DNA of 19,714 bases from JALGWN01 sp964598025 (GTDB lineage Bacteria > Arandabacterota > Arandabacteria > Arandabacterales > Arandabacteraceae). Shown in pieces: positions 1 through 7,397 of the stretch (the first letter of the stretch is position 1; each line of letters begins with the position of its first letter). Location of the stretch: assembly GCA_964598025.1 (NCBI GenBank), contig CAZRAU010000060.1, forward strand, positions 1-19,714, given 5' to 3'. Below the pieces are notes generated by a model, which worked only from the letters and a program-made list of their open reading frames with translations, did no database searches and was not told where the DNA came from. A program made the translations under genes and the position numbers.

Positions 1-1
1 G

Positions 2-226
2 GTGGCCTACATGAGCTCGGGCGGCTGTGTGGTCGTTGCTTTAGAGGGTGACCATGCGATTTCCAGGCTGCGCGGAGTCTGCGGGGCCACCGATCCGGCT
101 GAGGCAGCCGAGGGCACAATCAGAGCTTCGTTTGGAATCAACGTTACAATGAACTCCGTACATGCTTCGGATTCACCCGCATCTGCAACAGAGGAATTGC
201 ATTTCTTCTTTCCTGATCTTGCCTGA
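2..226 (+). CDS. ndk: Nucleoside diphosphate kinase, C-terminal part (5' end outside the window)
   Basis: This enzyme transfers the gamma-phosphate between nucleoside triphosphates and diphosphates through a phospho-histidine and keeps NTP pools balanced in the cytoplasm. Only about the last 74 residues are present; the family is usually about 140 aa, so the N-terminal half lies upstream. Visible hallmarks are the block VVVALEGDHAISRLR, then GATDPAEAAEGTIRASFG, and the active-site motif NSVHASDS, with the catalytic histidine codon at 161-163. The GTG at position 2 is internal to the gene, not its start. The TGA at 224-226 lies 9 bp before the next ATG, and a GAGGTGG ribosome site overlaps this stop, so the gene is probably cotranscribed with the dehydrogenase that follows. 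The family assignment is secure. Confidence 0.95.
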   Translation: MAYMSSGGCVVVALEGDHAISRLRGVCGATDPAEAAEGTIRASFGINVTMNSVHASDSPASATEELHFFFPDLA

Positions 227-235
227 GGTGGCGGG

Positions 236-1108
236 ATGGCGGTAAGGAAAATCTTCATTGCCGGAGCCGGCGAGATGGGTCAGGGTATCGCAGAGTCTGC
301 AGCCCGGGCCGGCATATCTGTTGTTCTGGGCGATATAAGCCAATCCAGACTTGATGAAGGTATGACGGGTATAGAAACGGACCTGGATGAGGCCATAGAG
401 CGGTGGGCGATTACGGCCGGAGAGAAGAAGGCTGTTCTTTCGAGAATCGAAACCGTGGTGGGTCTGGGTGGAGCAGGAGACTGCGAGTTTGCGATGGAAG
501 CCGTCCCAGAGCAGCTTGAATTGAAGAAGTCGGTGTTTGCAGATCTTGACGACGTGTGTCCGGAGGGGACCATATTTGTCACGAGTACATCAACGCTGAG
601 TATTACCGAGATCGGCAGCGTCACTTCCAGGCCGGACAGGATCGTCGGCATGCATTTCCTCTTCCCGGTTCCGCGGGCTGCAATGGTAGAGCTCGTAAGG
701 GCTATGAAGACATCCGACGAGACTTACGAGTCCGCCAAGACCCTGGCTTCACAAATGGACAAAGAGATCGTCGAAGTCTATGAGTACCCCGGCTTTGTCA
801 CAACCAGAGTGATGATACCGTACATAAACGAGGCATCATATGCGCTGATGGAGGGCGTCGCGACGGCAGTGGATATCGACCGGGCGATGAAGCTGGGATT
901 CGGGTTTCCTATGGGGCCCCTGGAGCTGGCGGACACAATCGGTTTGGATGTTCTGATGCGGCTCATGGAACGGCTCTTCCGCGAACTGGGCGATCTCAAG
1001 TTCAAGCCCTGTCCCCTCCTGAGACGAATGGTGAGAGAAGGTAAACTCGGAAAGAAGTGTGGGGAAGGCTTTCTATCCTATGATGTGGACGGAGAACGAC
1101 AGCGGTGA
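236..1108 (+). CDS. 3-hydroxyacyl-CoA dehydrogenase (3-hydroxybutyryl-CoA dehydrogenase family), divergent active site
   Basis: Expected to be an NAD(P)-dependent dehydrogenase interconverting 3-hydroxyacyl-CoA and 3-ketoacyl-CoA. The 290-aa length matches the single-domain bacterial family (about 280-290 aa). A Rossmann motif GAGEMGQG sits at residues 10-17. In alignment with the family, Ser119, His140 and Glu152 correspond to the catalytic Ser and the His-Glu dyad. The C-terminal dimerisation domain carries GFPMGPLELAD and ends in GKKCGEGFLSY. Two usual asparagines are changed: the HFFNP signature reads HFLFP (Phe143), and the N of the GFxxNR motif is Thr190. The substrate may therefore differ from 3-hydroxybutyryl-CoA. 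The ATG at 236 has GAGGTGG upstream. The stop overlaps the GTG start of ackA by 4 bp, indicating translational coupling. The family is sure; the substrate is not. Confidence 0.9.
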   Translation: MAVRKIFIAGAGEMGQGIAESAARAGISVVLGDISQSRLDEGMTGIETDLDEAIERWAITAGEKKAVLSRIETVVGLGGAGDCEFAMEAVPEQLELKKSVFADLDDVCPEGTIFVTSTSTLSITEIGSVTSRPDRIVGMHFLFPVPRAAMVELVRAMKTSDETYESAKTLASQMDKEIVEVYEYPGFVTTRVMIPYINEASYALMEGVATAVDIDRAMKLGFGFPMGPLELADTIGLDVLMRLMERLFRELGDLKFKPCPLLRRMVREGKLGKKCGEGFLSYDVDGERQR

Positions 1109-2294
1109 AGATCCTTGTATTGAATTCCGGGAGTTCTTCAGTCAAATACAAGTTCTTTGACGGTGCTGAGGGCACCTGCCTTGCTGAGGGTCAGGTTGAG
1201 CGCATCGGTTTGTCGGGGTCGCTGCTTCACCACAAGAGGGCGGACGGCGATCATATCCGCACCGGTGTCGAGGCGGTCGACCACGGTCAGGCCATTGAGA
1301 CTGTGGTTGCAGTTCTTCTGAGCANNNNNNNNNNGCGGTGGGGCATCGCGTCGCGCACGGGGGAGAGAGTTTCAAGGGCTCGGTCCTGATCACCGATAAG
1401 GTCAGGGAGGCGATCGAGGGCTGCATCGAGCTCGCCCCTCTTCACAATCCTCACAATCTGAGAGGGGTTGATGCCTGTGCCGCTTTGCTTCCGGGGGTCC
1501 CTCAGGTCGCGGTCTTCGACACCGCGTTTCACCAGACGGTTCCTCCTCACGCATATATATACGCCGTGCCATACATACTGTATCGCCGCTATGGGATAAG
1601 ACGGTATGGTTTCCATGGGTCCTCGCACCGCTATGTCGCCGGAAAGACGGCGGACAGGATGGGCAGAAGCCTGGATGAGATGAGAGTGATCACCTGCCAT
1701 CTGGGAAACGGATGCAGCATGGCTGCAATAAAGCAAGGCAAGTCGGTCGATACTTCCATGGGGTTCACGCCGCTGGAGGGCCTTGTCATGGGCACACGGT
1801 GCGGTGACACGGATCCTGCACTGGTTCTATACGTGATGGGTAAGGAGAACCTCACGGTTGTCGAAGCGAATGCGATGCTCAATAAACACAGCGGTCTCGC
1901 CGGCATCTCCGGTATATCGAGCGACATGCGTGAGATCGAGAAGCAAGCCGGATCGGGTAGGGACAGGGCCCAATTGGCGCTCGATGTGTTCACATACCGT
2001 GTGAAGAAGTACATAGGCGCCTATGCAGCCGCCATGGGCGGTCTGGACGCCCTGACCTTCACTGGAGGTATAGGTTCGAATTCCCCGGTCGTGAGGGCAA
2101 AGTCGGTTGAGGGGCTTGACTTCCTGGGCCTCGATATCGATACTGATAAGAACGTAAACTGCGTGGGATGTGACGGAGAAATATCCTCTGGGAGATCGGG
2201 AGTCGGGATCTACGCGATTCTTACCGATGAGGAGCTGGTAATAGCGATGGATACTGAGCGAATCGTATCCTCACTGAAGCAACAGGGGAGGTAG
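1105..2294 (+). CDS. ackA: Acetate kinase, interrupted by a scaffold gap
   Basis: Catalyses acetyl-phosphate + ADP = acetate + ATP, the ATP-forming last step of acetate fermentation. The protein starts at GTG 1105 with MKILVLNSGSSSVKYKFFDG, including the conserved Asn7. After the gap it shows AVGHRVAHGGE (active-site Arg), VFDTAFHQT (Asp), FHGSSHRYV (His), MGTRCGDTDP (Arg) and TDEELVIA (Glu), the full catalytic set of the family. The 10 Ns at 1325-1334 replace an unknown length: codons end at 1323 plus one base and resume in frame at 1335, so the true gap must be 3k+2 bases, which 10 is not. Comparison with family members from memory suggests that about a dozen residues are missing, bringing the protein to about 400 aa. 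The usual GIGENSP motif reads GIGSNSP. No phosphotransacetylase is visible nearby. The gene is probably intact in the organism. Confidence 0.93.
1325..1334. other. Assembly gap (10 N) inside ackA
   Basis: A run of ten N lies between codon 73 of ackA and the AVGHR block. The reading frames on the two sides agree only if the missing stretch is 3k+2 bases long, so ten is a placeholder and not a measured size. Confidence 0.99.
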
Positions 2295-2300
2295 AGCCGG

Positions 2301-3146
2301 ATGTTCAAGATAAAGAAGAAGGAGGTTCTGGCACCTCAGACCAAGCTGTTTGTCGTGGATGCGCCTCTGGTTGCAACCAAAGTATTACCCGGCCAGTTTG
2401 TGGTCATCCGGATACATGAAGAAGGTGAGAGAATTCCTCTGACTGTTGCTGACTTCGACCGCAGCGAAGGAGAACTGACTCTCATATTTCAGGAGGTGGG
2501 AAAGACCACCGTCCAACTGGGGACGCTCGAGGAGGGTGACGGCATTCTCGATCTGGTCGGTCCACTGGGTAAGGCCACCCATATAGAGGATTTCGGAACC
2601 GTCGCATGTATCGGTGGCGGGATCGGAGTCGCGCCGGTGTTCCCCGTAGCCAGAGCACTGAGGGAAGCGGGAAACCGCGTGATTTCGGTCATTGGAGCAC
2701 GCTCGAAGGACCTTCTGATTCTCGAAGAAGAGATGGCCGGAGTGAGTGATGAGTTATATGTTACCACTGACGACGGCTCTTACGGCAAGAAGGCCTTCGT
2801 CACTCAGGAGATGGAGAGGCTGGTCAACGGGGGCTATGAGTTCGGGTTTGCGATCGGCATCGGTCCCTTGCCGATGATGCGGGCCTTCGCCGGCGTGACC
2901 TCCAAGTACGGTATCCCCGCCAAGGTCAGTCTGAATCCGATCATGGTTGACGGTACTGGTATGTGTGGAGTCTGCAGGGTGAGCGTCGGAGGCAAGACCA
3001 AATTCGCATGTGTGGACGGACCGGAATTCGATGCCGCCGATGTGGATTTCGAAGTGCTGCTTGCCAGGCAGGCGACCTATTGCGAAGAAGAGAAGGTATC
3101 CCTGAATGATTATAGACACCGACAGTGCGGAGGGTGCTCAGAGTGA
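2301..3146 (+). CDS. nfnA: NADH-dependent reduced ferredoxin:NADP oxidoreductase, small subunit NfnA
   Basis: Smaller subunit of the electron-bifurcating Nfn complex, which couples NADPH, NADH and ferredoxin in the cytoplasm. It resembles ferredoxin-NADP reductases and dihydroorotate dehydrogenase electron-transfer subunits. Residues 1-95 form the FAD-binding barrel, with the RIPLTVADFD stretch near residue 45. The nucleotide-binding domain starts at CIGGGIGVAPVFPVARAL (residues 103-120). A C-terminal [2Fe-2S] site has Cys222, Cys225 and Cys237 in MCGVCRV...FACVDGPEF, with Asp217 in MVDGTG at the position of the unusual Asp ligand known in Thermotoga NfnA. The length of 281 aa is typical. GGAGGT at 2287-2292 overlaps the ackA stop and sits 8 bp before ATG 2301. 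The gene overlaps nfnB. Older annotations of such genes say sulfide dehydrogenase or DHOD electron-transfer subunit; the nfnB partner favours Nfn. Confidence 0.9.
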   Translation: MFKIKKKEVLAPQTKLFVVDAPLVATKVLPGQFVVIRIHEEGERIPLTVADFDRSEGELTLIFQEVGKTTVQLGTLEEGDGILDLVGPLGKATHIEDFGTVACIGGGIGVAPVFPVARALREAGNRVISVIGARSKDLLILEEEMAGVSDELYVTTDDGSYGKKAFVTQEMERLVNGGYEFGFAIGIGPLPMMRAFAGVTSKYGIPAKVSLNPIMVDGTGMCGVCRVSVGGKTKFACVDGPEFDAADVDFEVLLARQATYCEEEKVSLNDYRHRQCGGCSE

Positions 3147-4555
3147 GCGAAGAACGAGCAAAGCCTAAGATCCAGGCCAAACGGGAGCCGATGCAGAGCC
3201 AGGATCCCCACGTAAGGCGCCATAACTTCGAAGAGGTCGCGCTGGGGTTCACTGAGGAGCAAGCAGTAAGGGAGGCCCAGCGCTGCTTGAATTGCAAGAA
3301 GCGACCCTGCGTCTCAGGTTGTCCGGTTGAAATCGACATACCCTCATTCATCTCGCTTGTGAGCGAGAAAAGGTTTGATGATGCCATCAAGAAGGTGAGG
3401 GAGAAGAACAGCTTGCCTGCGATTTGCGGCAGGGTCTGCCCTCAGGAGGACCAGTGCGAGAAGTTGTGTATTCTGGGCAAGAAGTGGGAGCCGGTCTCCA
3501 TAGGCAGGCTGGAACGTTTTGTCGCGGATCATGAAATGAAGACAGGTAAGGCCTCGATCCCCGACGTGCCCCGCTCGACAGGCAAGAAGGTTGCGGTGGT
3601 CGGGTCGGGACCGGCGGGCTTGACGGTGGCAGGCGACTTGGCAAAACTCGGACACGGGGTGACGGTGTTTGAAGCTCTGCACAAACCCGGTGGCGTCCTG
3701 GTCTACGGGATTCCTGAATTCAGGCTGCCCAAGGAAACCGTCAGAAGAGAAGTAGAGTACATCGAGAAGCTCGGTGCGAAGATCGTCTGCAACTTCGTGG
3801 TGGGAAAGACAAGAACGATCGAGGAGCTCCTCGAAGAGGGTTTTGATGCGGTCTTTGTGGCCACCGGAGCAGGACTGCCCTATTTCATGAACATACCAGG
3901 TGAGAATCTTAACGGTGTCTACTCCGCCAACGAGTTCCTTACCCGGTCGAACCTGATGAAAGCATACGAGTTTCCGAAGTACGATACGCCGATAAAGGTG
4001 GGTACGCGTGTTGCGGTTGTGGGTGGGGGCAACGTCGCCATGGATTCGGCGAGAACCGCCATGAGGCTGGGGGCCGACGAAGTCTATTGCATCTACCGTC
4101 GATCCCGGGCTGAGATGCCTGCGAGGGAAGAGGAGATCGAGAACGCGTTGGAAGAGGAGATGATCCTCAAGGAGCTCACCAATCCGGTCAGGATAACCGG
4201 GGGTGACAAGGGGTGGGTGAAGGAGATCGAATGCATCAAGATGGAGCTCGGTGAGCCGGATGCAAGCGGTCGGCGGCGGCCGGTCCCGGTCGCGGGCTCG
4301 GAGTTCAGAATACCTGTGGATGTTGTGGTGATGGCGATCGGCCAGGGACCTAATCCACTGGTTCCCTCGACGACGCCTGGTCTAAAGACCACCAAGTGGG
4401 GCAACATCATCGCGGAAGATGTGAGCGGGGCTACCAGTCTGGACGGTGTTTTCGCAGGTGGAGACATCGTGACGGGGGCCGCTACGGTGATTCTGGCGAT
4501 GGGTGCAGGCAGGACTTCGGCACGGGCGATAGACGCTTATCTAAGGAGGTCATGA
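3143..4555 (+). CDS. nfnB: NADH-dependent reduced ferredoxin:NADP oxidoreductase, large subunit NfnB
   Basis: Large, glutamate-synthase-small-chain-like subunit of Nfn. It carries the bifurcating FAD, two [4Fe-4S] clusters and the NADPH site. The sequence shows Cys48-x2-Cys51-x4-Cys56-x3-Cys60 (CLNCKKRPCVSGCP) and Cys95-x3-Cys99-x5-Cys105-x3-Cys109 (CGRVCPQEDQCEKLC). A dinucleotide motif GSGPAG follows at 154-159, a second one, GGGNVAMDSAR, at 294-304, and a C-terminal FAD loop DGVFAGGD. I chose GTG 3143 (470 aa) because it overlaps the nfnA stop by 4 bp and has GGAGGG at 3129-3134 with an 8-bp spacer; an in-frame GTG at 3125 is possible but lacks this support. A stand-alone GltD-like protein is the alternative, but pairing with nfnA and the lack of a GltB gene here argue for Nfn. 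Confidence 0.92.
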   Translation: MSEERAKPKIQAKREPMQSQDPHVRRHNFEEVALGFTEEQAVREAQRCLNCKKRPCVSGCPVEIDIPSFISLVSEKRFDDAIKKVREKNSLPAICGRVCPQEDQCEKLCILGKKWEPVSIGRLERFVADHEMKTGKASIPDVPRSTGKKVAVVGSGPAGLTVAGDLAKLGHGVTVFEALHKPGGVLVYGIPEFRLPKETVRREVEYIEKLGAKIVCNFVVGKTRTIEELLEEGFDAVFVATGAGLPYFMNIPGENLNGVYSANEFLTRSNLMKAYEFPKYDTPIKVGTRVAVVGGGNVAMDSARTAMRLGADEVYCIYRRSRAEMPAREEEIENALEEEMILKELTNPVRITGGDKGWVKEIECIKMELGEPDASGRRRPVPVAGSEFRIPVDVVVMAIGQGPNPLVPSTTPGLKTTKWGNIIAEDVSGATSLDGVFAGGDIVTGAATVILAMGAGRTSARAIDAYLRRS

Positions 4556-4587
4556 CCATTGGACCGGAGCGATGCCGGATCGGATGG

Positions 4588-4610
4588 CCTGGGCTTTGGC
4601 CCGGATTTTT
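4588..4610 (+). terminator. Possible rho-independent terminator or attenuator after nfnB
   Basis: A short GC stem (GGGC, TTTG loop, GCCC), extended by CC/GG across one bulged T, is followed directly by ATTTTT. It lies in the 94-bp space between nfnB and the DUF177 gene, the largest gap in the first 11 kb. It could separate the redox operon from the lipid operon or reduce readthrough. The stem is short and bulged, so strength is uncertain. A 10-bp palindrome AGCCCGGGCT follows at 4626-4635. Confidence 0.45.
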
Positions 4611-4649
4611 CACAAACCTTCGAATAGCCCGGGCTGGGGGTGATCAGAG

Positions 4650-5159
4650 ATGCTGAGGCTTGAAATAGGATCGTTGCCTGATGGCTTGACGCACTTGGAG
4701 CTGACTACCGAAACCTCGGAGTGGGGAGATGTACCGGAGGGAGGGCATCTGGAGTCGCCCGTCCGCGCGAGCCTGGATGTGACCAGGAACGGTCGCGATA
4801 TCTTCATCAAGGGACGGGCAGATGTTACGGCGGTTCTGGAGTGCGGCAGATGTCTTGAGGCTTATGTATTCGGCCTTGAAGCCCCGATCGAACTCTGGGT
4901 GATCGTCGGCGGTGAGAAAGACTCCGAAGAGCGAGAAAATGTTATTGAGGTTCCGGCCGGCGCCGGTTATGCTGATCTCACGGATCATGTGAGAAGTGAG
5001 CTTCTTGTGCAGGTACCGCTCAAGCAGCTCTGCAAGGCGGACTGCCGGGGTCTCTGTCCCGGATGTGGGACTAACCTGAATGTGACGACCTGCGGGTGTC
5101 ATGTGGCAGGCCATGATGCCAGATGGGAAGATCTAAAGAAGATGAAGGGAACGCAGTAA
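4650..5159 (+). CDS. yceD: DUF177 (YceD) family protein
   Basis: A conserved cytoplasmic protein almost always encoded just before rpmF. In some bacteria and plastids the family is linked to 23S rRNA accumulation, but its biochemical role is not settled. The protein has 169 aa, a usual length. It shows the family pattern: a central CGRC pair (Cys65, Cys68) followed by LEAYVFGLEAPIEL, then the C-terminal block CKADCRGLCPGCGTNLN (Cys128, 132, 136, 139) and CGC (Cys148, 150), which could bind a metal. ATG 4650 is preceded by GGGGGTGAT. It ends 27 bp before rpmF. Assignment rests on the motif and on the conserved rpmF-plsX neighbourhood. Confidence 0.88.
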   Translation: MLRLEIGSLPDGLTHLELTTETSEWGDVPEGGHLESPVRASLDVTRNGRDIFIKGRADVTAVLECGRCLEAYVFGLEAPIELWVIVGGEKDSEERENVIEVPAGAGYADLTDHVRSELLVQVPLKQLCKADCRGLCPGCGTNLNVTTCGCHVAGHDARWEDLKKMKGTQ

Positions 5160-5186
5160 ACGATTGTAACAGAAGAGGTTAAAGCG

Positions 5187-5363
5187 ATGGCAGTTCCAAA
5201 GAGAAAGGTTTCGAAAAGCCGGAAGGGGAAGCGGCGGTCGCACTGGAAGATAGCGCCGCCCGGGCTCGCAAAGTGTCCGAAGTGTGATGAGTTCATTGTT
5301 CCTCACAGGGTCTGTCCTCAGTGCGGTTATTATAAGACCCGCAAGGTAGTGGAAACCGAGTAA
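5187..5363 (+). CDS. rpmF: 50S ribosomal protein L32
   Basis: A 58-aa ribosomal protein of the large subunit. It starts MAVPKRKVSKSRKGKRRSHW, the standard basic N-terminus of bacterial L32. It carries a zinc-ribbon with CPKC (Cys30, Cys33) and CPQC (Cys43, Cys46), so this is the zinc-binding form. It ends GYYKTRKVVETE. AGAGG at 5174-5178 is the ribosome site for ATG 5187. It sits between the DUF177 gene and plsX, as in many bacteria. The gene is short and easily missed by automatic calls, but the identification is firm. Confidence 0.97.
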   Translation: MAVPKRKVSKSRKGKRRSHWKIAPPGLAKCPKCDEFIVPHRVCPQCGYYKTRKVVETE

Positions 5364-5394
5364 CCGGACGACACGTTGGGAAAGGTGGCTATCC

Positions 5395-6414
5395 GTGCGA
5401 ATAGCCCTGGATGCGATGGGGGGCGATAAGGCCCCCGGAGTCATCATCGACGGAGCCATCGCGGCCACTCGGCAGGTGGGCGGCGATCTCAAGATCGCCC
5501 TGGTCGGCCGGCGGGATGCCATTGAACCGGTGATGGCCGCCAGAGGAATCGCTCAAGGCACCATAGAGGTCGTGGAAGCCAGAGATGTGGTTGCAATGGG
5601 TGAGCAGCCGGCTGCAACGCTACGCAAGAAAAGGGAATCCTCAATAGCCGTAGGCCTGCGCTTGCAGCGCGAAGGCCGAGCCGAAGGTTTCGTCAGCGCC
5701 GGGAACACCGGTGCCGTGGTGGCCAATGCCCTCTTCACACTTGGGCGAATAAAGGGTGTGAGGCGGCCCGGCATTGCCACCATAGTCCCCAATGAGACCG
5801 GCGGGTGCGTCCTGCTGGATGTCGGAGCCAATATCGAGTGTACTCCGGAGCATCTGTACGAGTATGGTGTAATGGGTGTTTGCTATGCGGAACGGGTTCT
5901 CAAGAAGAGTGAAGCCAGGGTGGGACTGCTGAACGTCGGCGAGGAGAGCAGCAAGGGCTCGGAGACCGTTCAGGCGGCCTACCGCCTTCTGGAAGGGAGC
6001 GATCTGAATTTCATCGGTAATGTAGAGGGCAGAGATCTCTTTGCCGGTTCTGTGGATGTGGCTGTGTGTGATGGGTTTGTGGGGAACATCGTTCTTAAGT
6101 TCACCGAGAGCGTTGTGGACATGGTCTCTGTGGTGATGCGCGAGGGCATGGCCTCCAGCGTGCGGGGCAAACTGGGCGGGCTGCTGCTCCGGCCGGCTTT
6201 CAGGCGGCTCAAGAGCCGATTCGACTATGCTGAGTATGGAGGCGCTCCGCTTCTGGGGTTGGATGGGGTTGTGACGATAGCACACGGCAGCTCGTCTGTG
6301 AGGGCAATCAAGAACGCGATACTTGCAACCCGACGCTATATTAGATACGATGTCAGGTCCGCGATCAGAGAAAGGTTGGATAAGCGTGAATGTAAAGCAT
6401 CGGAAGCCGGCTAG
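5395..6414 (+). CDS. plsX: Phosphate acyltransferase PlsX
   Basis: Makes acyl-phosphate from acyl-ACP, the first committed step feeding PlsY-dependent glycerol-3-phosphate acylation; peripheral on the inner face of the membrane. The protein has 339 aa (family about 330-350). It starts MRIALDAMGGDKAPGVIIDGA, the classic PlsX N-terminus. Further family blocks are EGRAEGFVSAGNTGAV, LLDVGANIECTPEHLYEYGVMG, LLNVGEESSKGSE, NFIGNVEGRD and VCDGFVGNIVLKFTES, ending with the GGAPLLGLDGVVTIAHGSS block. The start is GTG 5395, with AAAGGTGG at 5381-5388. The gene overlaps the start of fabH by 29 bp, so the pair is probably coupled. Confidence 0.97.
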   Translation: MRIALDAMGGDKAPGVIIDGAIAATRQVGGDLKIALVGRRDAIEPVMAARGIAQGTIEVVEARDVVAMGEQPAATLRKKRESSIAVGLRLQREGRAEGFVSAGNTGAVVANALFTLGRIKGVRRPGIATIVPNETGGCVLLDVGANIECTPEHLYEYGVMGVCYAERVLKKSEARVGLLNVGEESSKGSETVQAAYRLLEGSDLNFIGNVEGRDLFAGSVDVAVCDGFVGNIVLKFTESVVDMVSVVMREGMASSVRGKLGGLLLRPAFRRLKSRFDYAEYGGAPLLGLDGVVTIAHGSSSVRAIKNAILATRRYIRYDVRSAIRERLDKRECKASEAG

Positions 6415-7390
6415 CGGGATCGGTATCCTGGGAGTTGGGGACTTCGTTCCCGAAGGGGAGTTGACCAATGCCGACCTGGAGAAGATCGTTGATACCAGTG
6501 ATGAATGGATTCGGGAGCGAACCGGCATCTCCAAGAGGCACAAGGCGGATGCCGATACCGCCACGTCGGATCTGGCGACGGGCGCAGGCTTGAAGGCTAT
6601 TGAGGACGCTGGAATCACGCCCGCGGATATCGGGCTCATAATAGTCGGTACTGCAACTCCCGACATGTTCTTTCCTTCGACCGCCTGTCTGGTCCAGAAG
6701 GCCTTGGAAGCTCCTCAAGCAGCAGCCTTTGACGTCAGCGCGGCCTGCAGCGGTTTTCTCTACGGCCTTTCCATCGCGGAGGATTTCGTAAACTCGGGCA
6801 AGCACGAGTATGTCCTGGTGATCGGGGCCGAGACCCTGACAAAGATCGTCGATTGGAGCGACAGAACCACATGTGTTCTATTCGGAGACGGGGCGGGGGC
6901 CGCAGTCGTGGGCAGGGTAGGTGACGGCAGGGGGATCGTATCATCATATATGGCAAGCGATGGTGGTATGGGGGACCTTCTCAAGCTTCCTGCGGGCGGT
7001 TCGCGGATGCCCGCATCGGAGGAGACGCTGCGGACCGGTATGCATTTTGTCAAAATGCAGGGCAACAAGCTCTTCAAGGCCGCCGTCAAGGCCATGGCCA
7101 GTGCGGCGGTCACGGCGCTGGAGGATGCCGGGTATACCTCCGATGATCTTGATATTCTTGTCACCCACCAGGCGAATCAGAGGATAATCGATGCGACCGC
7201 GAGGAGAATCGGAGTTCCCCAGGAGAAGGTCTACTCGAATGTTGAGTTTTTCGGGAACACGTCCGCGGCATCCATTCCGATCGCCCTGGCCGAAGCTAAA
7301 GAGAAAGGTGTTCTCAAGGAAGGCATGTTGGTCGAACTGGTCTCTTTCGGTGGCGGCCTGACTTGGGCCAGCGTGCTGCTCAGATGGTGA
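6386..7390 (+). CDS. fabH: 3-oxoacyl-ACP synthase III (KAS III)
   Basis: Starts fatty acid chains by condensing an acyl-CoA, usually acetyl-CoA, with malonyl-ACP. The catalytic triad is visible: Cys121 in SAACSGFLYGL, His261 in THQANQRI and Asn291 in GNTSAASIP. Other marks are DTSDEWIRERTGI near residue 36, VLFGDGAGAAVVG near 164-176 and the final GGGLTWAS. I chose GTG 6386 (334 aa), which follows AAAGG at 6371-6375 and lies inside the end of plsX. Upstream in-frame ATG/GTG codons would add a segment that only mirrors plsX. KAS III enzymes are 317-335 aa, consistent with this choice. Primer specificity (straight or branched) cannot be read from the sequence by eye. Confidence 0.96.
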   Translation: MNVKHRKPASGIGILGVGDFVPEGELTNADLEKIVDTSDEWIRERTGISKRHKADADTATSDLATGAGLKAIEDAGITPADIGLIIVGTATPDMFFPSTACLVQKALEAPQAAAFDVSAACSGFLYGLSIAEDFVNSGKHEYVLVIGAETLTKIVDWSDRTTCVLFGDGAGAAVVGRVGDGRGIVSSYMASDGGMGDLLKLPAGGSRMPASEETLRTGMHFVKMQGNKLFKAAVKAMASAAVTALEDAGYTSDDLDILVTHQANQRIIDATARRIGVPQEKVYSNVEFFGNTSAASIPIALAEAKEKGVLKEGMLVELVSFGGGLTWASVLLRW

Positions 7391-7397
7391 AGTAAGC

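Noticed and set aside
1105..2294. ackA as a frameshifted pseudogene
   Set aside because: The frame change coincides exactly with the N run of arbitrary length, and all catalytic residues are present on the two sides.
5641..6666. A 341-codon minus-strand open frame
   Set aside because: It lies opposite plsX and fabH, both unmistakable, and its translation shows no family motif.
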